From positions 1 through 18,917 of the forward strand of contig CAZUAH010000259.1 in the NCBI GenBank assembly GCA_964617665.1: 18,917 bases of DNA, read 5' to 3'. This document shows positions 1 to 8,600 of this stretch, piece after piece (position 1 is the stretch's first letter; every line of letters begins with the position of its first letter). The translations under genes were made by a program, and so were the position numbers. The notes below the pieces were generated by a model. It ran no database searches. It was not told the DNA's origin and was given only the letters and a program-made list of their open reading frames with translations. This DNA comes from JADHUC01 sp964617665. Its GTDB lineage: Bacteria; Planctomycetota; Planctomycetia; Pirellulales; Pirellulaceae.

Positions 1-6
1 GGAACC

Positions 7-85
7 GGGGCTAGCGCCCAAACGGCTAATGAGTTCAGGAAATCCAACGAAAAGCGGTGTTCGAGTTTCAAGGTGGCGCTGTCCA
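7..85. repeat. Left terminal copy of a dispersed inverted repeat (two blocks)
   Basis: Block 1 (7-30) begins GGGGCTAGCGCCCAAACGGC and its 24 bases are the exact reverse complement of 18894-18917. Block 2 (69-85, CAAGGTGGCGCTGTCCA) is the reverse complement of 18876-18892 with one mismatch. In the right copy the blocks are one base apart; here 38 bases (31-68) separate them. Block 1 contains the short palindrome GGGGCTAGCGCC. I recall similar GCTAGC-containing intergenic repeats in planctomycetes but cannot verify it here. No gene is supported between here and 230. Confidence 0.8.
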
Positions 86-229
86 GTCCCGGGCTGTCCG
101 GCAGAGCGAGATCCAGCAGGACGACGTGGATTCTTCCTTGACCGAGACGACCCAGACCGTCTGCCAGTCGAGCGGCACGTGCAACTATTCCGTCTGAAGG
201 CGGTACTGCGAACAGTTCTTGCCCAGTGC

Positions 230-1744
230 TTACTCCCAGTCCTCGGGAAGAAAACCGGCGCGTCGCTTCGTTGGTGAATCGTAGAAACACGAAACGACGT
301 GCAACTCGCGCACTTTGTCAGGCGGAACGGCTATCTCGACGATCGTGCCTGGGTTATGGCGAATGTGATAGCCGTCGGTGTCCGATGGTTGGACCAGATG
401 ACCGTCCAGCCGGATCTCCGAAACCTCTGCATCGCGATCAGGAACCAGTAAACGAATGACCAGCCCGTTCTTAATCGGCTCGAAACTTCCGTTTGGGGCC
501 GCGCCGCGATATTGCGGCAGGAAGTTCTCCGCTGGGATCCGGTTAGCAACATCGGCCAGTGCCTTGGCATCGTAGCGGGAATCGTTTTTCAGTTTCTCGA
601 CGAGTCCGGATACGGTCGAGGGATCAAGGAACTGCGTGGCGGCGGGAGGTGTGGTGGCACAGACAGCCATAATGCCACCTCGCGGCTCGGGATGAGCGCA
701 ACCGAAAGTCAATTGCGGCAGCTTGTTCCATAGTTCCACACGACTTGCTCTTCGGCTCTTGGCATCCGGGCCCCAAGCGGAAATTGCCATCGAGGTCCAG
801 CATCCGACTTGGCTCACCGGATAGCCCGCATAACGTTCGCCACGCCAGACCTCGTTGCCCAATTCCAGCATCTTGCGGATGCGCGCGACCGCACTCTCGT
901 CGTACCCCGATTCCATGGTGAACGCGATCGTGTGGTAGCGATGGTACGAGTATCCGCAGATGTTTACGTTCGCGTTGCGGATGTAATAGTGATGGTCGGC
1001 ACCCGGAACGGGCGCCGTTACACGGATCTGGCCGGCGCTCTGTTCGCCATCGGTTATCAAGAATCCGGCCTGCTCAGCGGCTTCGTTCATCAAACGCGGA
1101 ATGTCCGGCGCGTACGAGCGAGATAGACCGCTTGCCCAGGAGATCCCAGTGCTTTCCCACATGGTCTGCTCGGCGAACCACACACCATGGTTGTCGGCAT
1201 GGATTTCCGGCTGGTGTTCGTCGATTAACCGTTTCAGTGCTACCGCCTCCGGGTGCTTCTCGGGATCGACCACGCCATCGAAGTTCCAGCACATGTACAC
1301 GTCACTACCTCCGTCGCGAGCCACACCGTCGGGATTGGAATACGGCACGACAAGCACCACTTGGCGGCGGCGGATGGCCTGGGCCGCAGGATCGTCGGAG
1401 ATCAGCCACTTGACCAGCCGCAACAGCCCAGTGCCCGAATTCAACTCGCTGGCCACATGCGTAGCGGTCACCAACGCAACCTGCTTGTCGTCATCCGGCA
1501 CCGAATAATCGGTAATCCGGCAGAGCATAATCGGCCGTCCTTTACCGCTCTTCCCGCAACCGGAAACTCGCAATGCATCCGGGGATCTTTCCGCCCACTG
1601 TGTCAGCCCCTCCTCCACCTCCTCCGGCGACGGATGAGGCACGGGCGTGTACTTTGGCTTCGCCAGGACAGCGTGGCCGGGTCCCAATATGAACGCGAAC
1701 GTGAACGCGGGCCAGAAAAGTCGGCAATTAGAGCAGATCCTCAC
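230..1744 (-). CDS. Secreted M14-family zinc carboxypeptidase-like protein
   Basis: Predicted 504-residue exported metallopeptidase that would remove C-terminal residues from peptides or cell-wall fragments outside the cytoplasm. The GTG start at 1744 is preferred: AAGGAGA (1751-1757) lies 6 bases upstream, and the first 28 or so residues form a signal peptide ending near HAVLA. The frame stays open to 1834, but that extension only translates a repeat (1774-1812). M14 landmarks, numbered from the GTG: HVASE (His96, Glu100; metal-site region), SNPDG (about 136-140), EIHADNHG (about 180-187; third metal ligand) and TMESGY (Glu278; general base). The metal motif reads HxxxE, whereas M14 enzymes normally show HxxE, so activity is not certain. 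The downstream part (roughly 330-504) is probably a beta-rich accessory region. The neighbour at 2407 is divergent. Family assignment is good; the substrate is unknown. Confidence 0.82.
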   Translation of the reverse strand: MRICSNCRLFWPAFTFAFILGPGHAVLAKPKYTPVPHPSPEEVEEGLTQWAERSPDALRVSGCGKSGKGRPIMLCRITDYSVPDDDKQVALVTATHVASELNSGTGLLRLVKWLISDDPAAQAIRRRQVVLVVPYSNPDGVARDGGSDVYMCWNFDGVVDPEKHPEAVALKRLIDEHQPEIHADNHGVWFAEQTMWESTGISWASGLSRSYAPDIPRLMNEAAEQAGFLITDGEQSAGQIRVTAPVPGADHHYYIRNANVNICGYSYHRYHTIAFTMESGYDESAVARIRKMLELGNEVWRGERYAGYPVSQVGCWTSMAISAWGPDAKSRRASRVELWNKLPQLTFGCAHPEPRGGIMAVCATTPPAATQFLDPSTVSGLVEKLKNDSRYDAKALADVANRIPAENFLPQYRGAAPNGSFEPIKNGLVIRLLVPDRDAEVSEIRLDGHLVQPSDTDGYHIRHNPGTIVEIAVPPDKVRELHVVSCFYDSPTKRRAGFLPEDWE

Positions 1745-1750
1745 AACAGT

Positions 1751-1757
1751 TCTCCTT
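1751..1757 (-). promoter_or_regulatory. Shine-Dalgarno site that fixes the carboxypeptidase start
   Basis: The minus strand reads AAGGAGA, then six bases, then GTG at 1744. The upstream in-frame ATG at 1834 lacks such a site, so the GTG is the better start. Confidence 0.7.
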
Positions 1758-1773
1758 GTTTGCTGTCCGATGT

Positions 1774-1812
1774 ACCCTCGCTCCGCTGGGGAGAGGGCAG
1801 GGTGAGGGGGCT
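1774..1812. repeat. Pyrimidine/purine-rich dispersed hairpin repeat
   Basis: The minus strand reads CCCTCACCCTGCCCTCTCCC followed by CAGCGGAGCGAGGG. The stretch folds into an imperfect stem of about nine pairs with a 3-base loop. Elements of the type 'CCTCACCC...CTCTCCC' are dispersed in many bacterial genomes and often give spurious ORFs containing PHPALSPAERG-like peptides, as happens here. Confidence 0.65.
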
Positions 1813-2406
1813 GACAGCACGTCGGTTGCTCCACGGACGATCCTTAAAAGGGTCCGAGGATGGCCGGTCCTTCTCTCGTTACGATGCCTCGCGCAAGAAC
1901 GCACGCGCGACCGAATTCCGATTATACGCCACTTGCGCACGCTGCAAAATCCAATGCAACCGGCAGACGCAACGGCGCTTCTAAAGCTGATCTGTAGAAA
2001 CGCCCGGCCAAACCTGCCCGACACGGTCAAGGCTGCGATCGTGGCCGTAGATGAAGCGTAGGGCTGGGTCTCGGCCAGAGGTATGCCGTTCCAGGCAACA
2101 GCGACTCAGGAAAAGGAGCGGCGAACTGAGTTTTTGTTTCGCTCGGTGATGGTCAAGAAACCGGCCGCCCTTATGCGCGACTCAAAAGGTGGCTGTCTCG
2201 CATTGGTAGGAGAATGCGCACTTGCTTCGCTCTGTTTATTCCATGACAATTCGTATGGGAACACCAATTGCCGTCCACGAGTAGCGATGTGGGCAGCCGC
2301 AAAACTCCGGGGCGGAAAAGTGGCCAATAAGCACGCTGTTGCGACGGCCAAGATCCAAGAAATAGCAACATGACACGAATATCTGGTAAAGGAGTTCCGA
2401 AGGACT
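1813..2406. other. Intergenic region without a supported gene
   Basis: This divergent region separates the carboxypeptidase (-) from the membrane protein (+). Short open frames exist on both strands. The best is minus-strand 2106-2492, whose central part (ILAVATACLLATF) resembles a signal peptide, but it runs into the 5' end of the next gene, has no ribosome site and matches no family I know. The region probably carries both promoters: a minus-strand TATAAT lies at 1921-1926. I see no tRNA or known RNA gene. Confidence 0.5.
1921..1926 (-). promoter_or_regulatory. Possible -10 box for the carboxypeptidase gene
   Basis: A perfect TATAAT on the minus strand about 177 bases upstream of the GTG. 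The -35 region at standard spacing (TTTTGC) is poor, so this is only a candidate. Confidence 0.25.
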
Positions 2407-3657
2407 ATGACGCAGTCGGAGTTCAAGCTCTTTAAATTAGTCGAAGACACGATCGAAGGCGTCGTCACTTTTGTCGACCGTTTCCTGACCACGTTGTTTT
2501 ACTTGGCTGTTCTGCCTCATCGTTTCTGTGAAAGATGGTTGGACCAATCTCGTCGCAAGACGCTTGTCAGACCATTCACACTCACGGCGATTTCCGTCTT
2601 CGCGCTGTATTTGGTCCTGATGAGCTTTTTCCGGATCGAATTGGTCAAAGCGTACGCGCCGAGTTTTGCCGAGTTACCAGGCGGCCTTGGTCATTATGTG
2701 ACGCTACCACGCCTCTTCGCTTACTCAATCCCTGCCGTCATCGTTCTTTACGGACTGGCACGTCTGTTTAGCCGAGTCGGGACTTCGGTCGGTACTTTCA
2801 GATCTGACTTGGCGAGCTTGGCACTTTATGCGTGCTCATTTCAATGCTTGACCGTCGCGGTGTACGGGTTCTGCAAACCAGCGCTGGGCGGATTGATGTA
2901 TCTCGTCCCAATATACGGGTTCGTCGCGTCCTCGCTCATGCTAGGAAAGGCGATATCGAAACAGAGTGACTCGCGGAAGCGTAGGGCCATATGTATGTCC
3001 CTGGCTTACACTGCACTCTCCCTTGGATGCGCGTTTGCAGTGGTGGTTATTGGGATCTCAATTGAACTCCTCCCCGCGTACATTGCCCACACGGAACGGG
3101 AGAAGCGCGCAGAGCGGGCAAAAGCTGATCGGGAAATGCAGGCGAAGCTGGAACCTATCTTGGAAGAAGTCCTTGACAAGATAGATCCGGAACGTAAACA
3201 GCGAGAGAAGGTCGCATGCGCGCTTAGAGACATACGAATGTCCGAAGATAAGACTGCTTTCACATGCTCGGCGCTCATGACCAACAAGAATGAGCAACTG
3301 ATACATCTTGGACGCTCGGCTGTTCGGTGCCAGATTGACGATCTGGAGTTACCGATGGAAATAACAGCGTGGCCGGGAACTGGTGCAGTCTTGATGATCG
3401 CGCCATCCGAGACCAAAGCCATCGCGTTGAGTTGCTCAAATCCAAACGACGTCTTTGCCCACGGCGAGGAATTCGCATTCAAGCTGCTCGTTGAGTGCTT
3501 TGTTCAAAACGACGCGGACTGGAGCATGAAGCATATCGAGTTTGGGGATTACGAATTCAAACTTCTTGATGATGACGTCACGCCCGCGCTCGTGAGTACC
3601 TGGGGGAAGAAAGGCAAGCCCCGCGTCAGTCATTCAACTCCCACCGACCACCCTTGA
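2407..3657 (+). CDS. Multi-pass membrane protein with coiled coil, unknown function
   Basis: I do not recognise this 416-residue protein. The N-terminal half is hydrophobic, with likely membrane segments near residues 56-75, 97-121, 135-156, 160-183 and 194-226, and a weaker one near 26-42. Residues 227-268 are highly charged (REKRAERAKADREMQAKLEP) and look like a helical or coiled-coil linker. Residues 269-416 form a soluble domain with alternating hydrophobic strands and several cysteines, ending in a polar tail. The ATG at 2407 has a purine-rich upstream region: AAAGGAG at 2388-2394 (12 bases away) and a nearer AAGGA at 2400-2404. Codon use seems less GC-rich than in neighbours, which may mean separate acquisition; this is an impression, not a measurement. 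The gene stands alone between intergenic regions, so context gives no function. A Yip1-like membrane fold is possible but unsupported. Confidence 0.78.
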   Translation: MTQSEFKLFKLVEDTIEGVVTFVDRFLTTLFYLAVLPHRFCERWLDQSRRKTLVRPFTLTAISVFALYLVLMSFFRIELVKAYAPSFAELPGGLGHYVTLPRLFAYSIPAVIVLYGLARLFSRVGTSVGTFRSDLASLALYACSFQCLTVAVYGFCKPALGGLMYLVPIYGFVASSLMLGKAISKQSDSRKRRAICMSLAYTALSLGCAFAVVVIGISIELLPAYIAHTEREKRAERAKADREMQAKLEPILEEVLDKIDPERKQREKVACALRDIRMSEDKTAFTCSALMTNKNEQLIHLGRSAVRCQIDDLELPMEITAWPGTGAVLMIAPSETKAIALSCSNPNDVFAHGEEFAFKLLVECFVQNDADWSMKHIEFGDYEFKLLDDDVTPALVSTWGKKGKPRVSHSTPTDHP

Positions 3658-3925
3658 GTCTCGTAAAGCCCGGCGGACCGACATCCAACCGATTTGGCCA
3701 AACGTGGCTCGGATGTTCTGCACCTCGCTGGCTTCGTCACGCGACTGGCCAGTGGTCGAAACTGGCTGCTGCAGAGGTCGCTCACTGGTATTCGTTGGCG
3801 TGGTCCCTGATACTGTAGGCAGTTCAACGTAGCACGCCGGGTGTCTCGTGAATCAGATTACTCCGCGAGCATCCTACCGCCGCGCCGGACGCGACCCACG
3901 CGTGGGATTCAGTGTTTCCACAAAC

Positions 3926-3932
3926 AAGGAGA
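3926..3932 (+). promoter_or_regulatory. Shine-Dalgarno site that fixes the Gfo/Idh/MocA start
   Basis: AAGGAGA, six bases, then ATG at 3939. An in-frame ATG at 3912 has no such site and would add nine residues in front of the Tat signal. Confidence 0.75.
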
Positions 3933-3938
3933 TCGACT

Positions 3939-5300
3939 ATGTCAGCAAGACTCACCCGCAGGGATTTCGTGCAGAACTCAGTGACGGGGGCAGCGGCGCT
4001 GGCTACGGCCGCGTCGGTGCGGCGGGCGACGGGGGCTGAATCGGCTGCCAATAAGGTGGTGATTGCATTGATCGGAGCCGGGGGCCGTGGTCGAGGGTTC
4101 ACCAGGAAACTGGCAGCTCGCGAGGATGTGGACATCAAGTACGTCTGCGACGCGGAGAAACCGCGTGGCGAGGCGGCTGCCAGGGATTTCGAGCAGATCC
4201 AGGGATTTGCTCCCAAGTACGTCGCAGACATGCGGCGTGTGTTCGACGACAAGGACGTGCACGGGGTCGTGGTCGCGACACCCGAGCAGTGGCACGGGCT
4301 GGCCACCGTTTGGGCGTGCCAGGCGGGAAAAGATGTGTATGTGGAAAAGTGCATCTCGCGCAAAGTCGAAGAAGGCCGCAAGATGGTTGAAGCCGCAGAG
4401 AAGTACAAACGCATTGTCCAGGCCGGTACCCAGTCCCGTGCCACGGCGTACGCAGCATCGGCACGTAAGTACATCGAGGACGGCAACCTGGGCGACGTGT
4501 TCCTGGTGAAGTTGTTCTTCATGCAGAGCAGCGTCTACGGCGGGTATCCGATGAAAAAGGTCCCGGACGGCGATCCGCCGGAGGGGCTGGACTGGGACGC
4601 CTGGTTGGGGCCGGCTCCCGAGCGTCCGTACAATCGCCAGGTGCATCGGGGGTGGTACGGCTATTGGGACTATTCCGGCGGCAATAACTCGGATGCCATC
4701 CACGTGATCGATCTGGCTCGTTTGGCCGTCGGCGATCCATCGCATCCGAATGCGGTCAATAGTTACGGCGGCCGCTGGCGGTACGACGACGGCGGCGAAA
4801 TGCCCGACTGCCTGATCGTCACGTTCGAGTTCGACAAGCTGGCGATGACGCTCGATACAACGGGCTTCAGTCGCGGGTACATGAAGAAAACGCCGCCGGA
4901 TATCCGCGACGGCGACCGCTTCCCCTACTGGCCGCAGAACTCGACGCGAATCGAGATCTACGGCACAAAGCAACTGATGTACCTCGGTCGCCACGGCGGC
5001 GGTTGGCAAGCCATGACAGCCGATGGCCAAGCAGTGGCCAGCGACTACGGCCGGCAGGGAGACCCGGAGGCGATCGAAGATTTCGTCAGTTGCATCCGCA
5101 CTCGCAAACAGCCAAAGGCCAACATCGTGCAAGGCCACTTGTCAGCCAGCCTGGAGCATCTGGCCAACATCGCTCACCGCAGCGGCAACCAAAAACTGGT
5201 CTTTGACGGCCAGGCCGAGAAGTTCGTCAACAACGACGACGCCAACAAGTACCTGAAAGCCGCCGCCCGAAAACACTACCGAATGCCGGAGGAGGTCTAG
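3939..5300 (+). CDS. Tat-exported Gfo/Idh/MocA-family oxidoreductase
   Basis: A 453-residue NAD(P)-dependent oxidoreductase of the glucose-fructose oxidoreductase / inositol dehydrogenase type, which oxidises or reduces sugars and cyclitols. The N-terminus carries a twin-arginine signal (TRRDF, Arg7-Arg8, then an Ala-rich stretch to about residue 33), so it is exported folded with cofactor bound. The Rossmann motif GAGGRG is at 46-51, TPEQWHG at 114-120, and the conserved catalytic-type lysine is Lys137 in VYVEKCIS (the usual EKP is EKC here). LDWDAWLGPA and IHVIDLAR (His255, Asp258) are typical of the planctomycete branch. The start is set by AAGGAGA at 3926-3932. The 281 bases upstream hold a small hairpin (3748-3766) and a 12-base palindrome CCCACGCGTGGG (3895-3906), neither clearly regulatory. 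The substrate is unknown. The next gene on the same strand is 388 bases away, so co-transcription is doubtful. Confidence 0.9.
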   Translation: MSARLTRRDFVQNSVTGAAALATAASVRRATGAESAANKVVIALIGAGGRGRGFTRKLAAREDVDIKYVCDAEKPRGEAAARDFEQIQGFAPKYVADMRRVFDDKDVHGVVVATPEQWHGLATVWACQAGKDVYVEKCISRKVEEGRKMVEAAEKYKRIVQAGTQSRATAYAASARKYIEDGNLGDVFLVKLFFMQSSVYGGYPMKKVPDGDPPEGLDWDAWLGPAPERPYNRQVHRGWYGYWDYSGGNNSDAIHVIDLARLAVGDPSHPNAVNSYGGRWRYDDGGEMPDCLIVTFEFDKLAMTLDTTGFSRGYMKKTPPDIRDGDRFPYWPQNSTRIEIYGTKQLMYLGRHGGGWQAMTADGQAVASDYGRQGDPEAIEDFVSCIRTRKQPKANIVQGHLSASLEHLANIAHRSGNQKLVFDGQAEKFVNNDDANKYLKAAARKHYRMPEEV

Positions 5301-5369
5301 GCGAGGGCGTCGCCCTTGATATCCGAAACGAATGCAGAGAACTCATGCTCGGCTACTCGGAGTGTCAAG

Positions 5370-5435
5370 CATATTCTTGCCCCTGATGTTCTTGGCGGAA
5401 TCGATTTGGGCAAGAATATGGTTGGCAAGAATATG
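5370..5435. repeat. Four-unit palindromic element, copy 1
   Basis: Units: CATATTCTTGCCC (5370-5382), ATGTTCTTGGC (5386-5396), GGGCAAGAATATG (5408-5420) and GGCAAGAATATG (5424-5435). The first two face the last two; unit 1 pairs perfectly with units 3 and 4. Starts within each half are about 16 bases apart, with an 11-base centre. It lies 69 bases after the oxidoreductase stop. A second copy with the same layout is at 9388-9452. Confidence 0.8.
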
Positions 5436-5573
5436 AAACCGTTTGGCTCCACTTATGGGATCTCGATCCAGGTTTTCATTGACCCGCCGCGTATCCTTCA
5501 GTCATAATGTGACGACAGATCGTCTGCCCAATGGGCACTTCTCCGCTGCCGGTTTGAATTGTCCGCATGGTTC

Positions 5574-5638
5574 GTTTAACGGCAAGCCGCAGGCGTCGGC
5601 GAGTCCGGGACACAGTCGCCTTCGGCTTGCCGTTAAAC
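5574..5638. repeat. Long inverted repeat (22-base arms) upstream of the HzsA-related gene
   Basis: The left arm (5574-5595) begins GTTTAACGGCAAGCCG; the right arm (5617-5638) ends CGGCTTGCCGTTAAAC. The arms are complementary over 22 bases with one mismatch, around a 21-base loop. I recall this motif as a dispersed planctomycete repeat that yields spurious peptides such as RLTASRRR. It occupies much of the 388-base gap 5301-5688, which otherwise holds only the four-unit element. Confidence 0.75.
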
Positions 5639-5654
5639 AAGGACACAATATGCT
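5627..5654 (+). promoter_or_regulatory. Possible promoter overlapping the repeat arm
   Basis: TTGCCG (5627-5632), a 16-base spacer and TATGCT (5649-5654), 34 bases before the ATG at 5689. The -35 hexamer would lie in the right arm of the inverted repeat. Each hexamer matches consensus at four of six positions, so this is weak. Confidence 0.22.
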
Positions 5655-5688
5655 GGCCGCACCATAGTAACTGGTTGCGAGGAATGAG

Positions 5689-8600
5689 ATGGGAAATAGG
5701 ATACGGATATTGGCGATACTCGTGGGCCTCACTGCTGGAGCGAGCGTGTGGCAGCCGGTTTCGGCTGCGGAACCGGCGGAGAAGTCGCCTCAACTGGCTG
5801 GCATGCTTGATGCGCCGCTGCTGTTCACCAAACGGCACTCTTACGTCGGCATTCACATCTATGACACGTTCTACAAGTGGAAGCCGGGTGGCGGGATCTA
5901 TGTGATTGAAAACCCCAGCGATCCACCGGAAAGGCACAGGGTCCGAGCGGTGATCGACCCGACGACCCCGGAGACACTGGGTGAGGGGATCTACAGCGAT
6001 CCGGAGCTTTCGTGGGACGCCAAACGTCTGCTGTTTTGCTTCAAAGGTGAAGCGGCCGGATCTACGAGCATCTACGAAATCGGTGTCGACGGCACCGGCC
6101 TGAGGCGTCTGACGGACCCTTGTCCCTGCGAAGATGACTACCGTGGATCGCACGGCGGTGTGCACGATGTCAGCCCGGCGTATTTGCCGGGCGGCCGGAT
6201 TGTCTTCACGTCGACACGGCAACACGGATTGGTGCCTTGTGCCAACGAGGGTGTTGATATCATGCACGTGATGAACGCCAACGGCACGGACATCCGCACG
6301 CTGTCGGTGAACAACGTGAATGAATTCGACCCTTGTGTCCTGCCGGACGGACGGATTCTTCAAGGCCGTTGGGAGTACGTGGACAAGACGGCGCTGACAC
6401 AGCAGAGCCTGTGGACCATTTTCCCAGACGGCACGAACGAGACGGCCATGTTTGCCAACAACATGGTCCATCCCGAGGCGCTGCTGGACGCGCGGCCGGT
6501 GCCCGGTTCGCCACATCTGGTGGCGGCGTCGCTGACTCGGCACAACGCCCCGCCGCGAGGCACCATTGGAATGATCGACACGCGACTGGGCAAGAACGCC
6601 CCGGGCGCGATGATCAACTTTGAGACGCCGGACGATCCCACATTCGATCGTGGCGATTCGTGCGACCCCTGGCCGCTGTCCGGGGACGTAGTCCTTTTCA
6701 GCGGCCGACCGGCAGGCAGCGCGTTCAACGCCATCGAGATCATGGACCGGCACGGCCATCGGCAATTGGTCCATGCCGAACCGGACATCTGCTGCCATTC
6801 GCCCATGCTGATCAAACCGCGACCGCGACCGACGATCATTCCCGACGGCAGACAGCACGCAGAGGTGACCGGCCACTTGTACGTACAGGATGTCTACGAG
6901 GGGCTGGCAGGCGTCGAACCGGGCGAAGTCAAGTGGCTGCGCGTGATTGAAGAAACATCGCGCACCAGCGCTACGCCGGGCGGAGCGATGAACCAGACGT
7001 TCCTGGTCAGCGCCATCCTGGCCTTCAGCGCAAAAAACTACCTGGGCGTGGTGCCGGTCGAAGAGGACGGATCGGCCTATTTCGAAGTGCCGGCCGGACG
7101 AGCCCTTTACCTGCAGGCGTTGGATGACGAAGGGCGGCTGGTCCAGAGCATGCGGACCTTTGTCCAGGCTGCGCCCGGTGTGACACGCTCATGTATCGGG
7201 TGTCATGAACATAAATACCACACACCGGCCAACTCGGGCGACCGTCTTGCGGTTTCGCGAAAGCCGGTCCGACCACAGCCTGAATCGTGGGGAACGGGTT
7301 TTGTCGACTATCCCTCGATGATTCAGCCCATCATGGACAAGCACTGTGTGCGTTGCCACGGTGGCGATGAGGGGATTGCCGCTGGAATGGATCTGTCGGG
7401 CGGCTGGACGGAGTATTTCAACATCGGCTACGAGAATCTTGTGACTCGCCGTGAGACTCAGTTGATTGCCTATTGGATATCGGGCATCGATTGCATGAAC
7501 GGCACGGCTAATTGGTCCGCCCAGATTTTCCAGCCGCGATCTCACGGATCGGGCGCCGCACCTTTGGCAGAGATCTTGGTCTCCGGTCACGACGGGCATA
7601 TCGCGAGCCTCAGCCGGACCGAACGCGACTTGCTGATGGCCTGGATCGACACCAACGGCCTGTACCACGGAACTTGGGACTACACTGATCACGGATGCAA
7701 GATCAACGCCTGGCCGGATGTGAAGAACGCGCTGATTGCGGAAATGCAATCGGCCGGTTGCTTACGATGCCACGGGAAGAACGGCCAAGTGACCATGTTC
7801 GAGAACGACTGGTTCAACCTCCAGCATCCGGAGCGGAGTCGGATTCTTCGCGCCCCACTTGCGGAAGACGCCGAGGGGTTGGGGCTGGGAATGTGTCGCG
7901 ATCGAGAGGTCGATCCTGCTCGTCAACGAATCCACATTCTACGAACCGGTGGGTATGTCCACGCGGATTTACCGCTGGAGTCCTTTGCACCGCAAACGCC
8001 GCCACCTCGAGACACAAAAGGCGAATCGGTTGTCAGCTTCGCCTCGACCGACGATTCGCACTATCAATCCATGCTGGCGATCATCAACGATGGTCGCCGA
8101 AGGGCCCTGGCCGCGCCTCGCTCCGACATGCCCGGCGCAGAAATCAATGCGGGCAGTTGTCGGCGTTTGTTGCCGCCGTCGCTGCCCGATTCGCTGCCAA
8201 CGCTGGAGGCACGCGTGGATGCGGAGAGCATTGTCCATCTCGCGTGGGAGCGTTCGGCTGACACGATAGGGCTGGGCAGCGAAATACACCGCGGATCGCG
8301 AGCTGATTTCACGCCGACCGACGAGACGCTGGTCACGGCCACTCGGCTATTCGAATTCACAGATGCCGAAGCACCGGAAGGGCAGAATCACTACGCACTG
8401 ATACTGGTTGCGGAGGACGATCGTAGCGAGCCGATCCGCGCTTCAATCTCAGTGCCACCTTTGCCGGAGCCGCCGCAGCCTACGGGACTGAAGGCGGAAG
8501 CGGCTCCAGGACGCGTCGAACTGCGGTGGCTGGAGCTGGGCGACACTTGCTTGCGATATCACGTCTATCGCGCAAAGACCGGTAGCGACCAGTTCGCGTG

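Noticed and set aside
29..277. Short plus-strand open frame at the left edge
   Set aside because: Starts inside the terminal repeat and overlaps the carboxypeptidase 3' end; no family resemblance.
1253..1984. 243-residue plus-strand open frame
   Set aside because: Antisense to the carboxypeptidase; low-complexity Arg/His composition, and it translates through a dispersed repeat.
2106..2492. Minus-strand open frame with a signal-peptide-like stretch
   Set aside because: It overlaps the 5' end of the membrane-protein gene, has no ribosome site and shows no recognisable domain after the hydrophobic stretch.
3895..3906. 12-base palindrome CCCACGCGTGGG upstream of the oxidoreductase as an operator
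   Set aside because: Several perfect 12-base palindromes are expected by chance in a window this size, and no second copy or regulator gene is present.
3978..5138. 386-residue minus-strand open frame
   Set aside because: Antisense to the clearly recognised oxidoreductase, with no known motif and no ribosome site.
5476..6876. 466-residue open frame on the minus strand
   Set aside because: It lies antisense to the HzsA-related gene and runs through the inverted repeat. It is rich in Arg, His and Val without domains, as expected for a shadow frame in GC-rich DNA.
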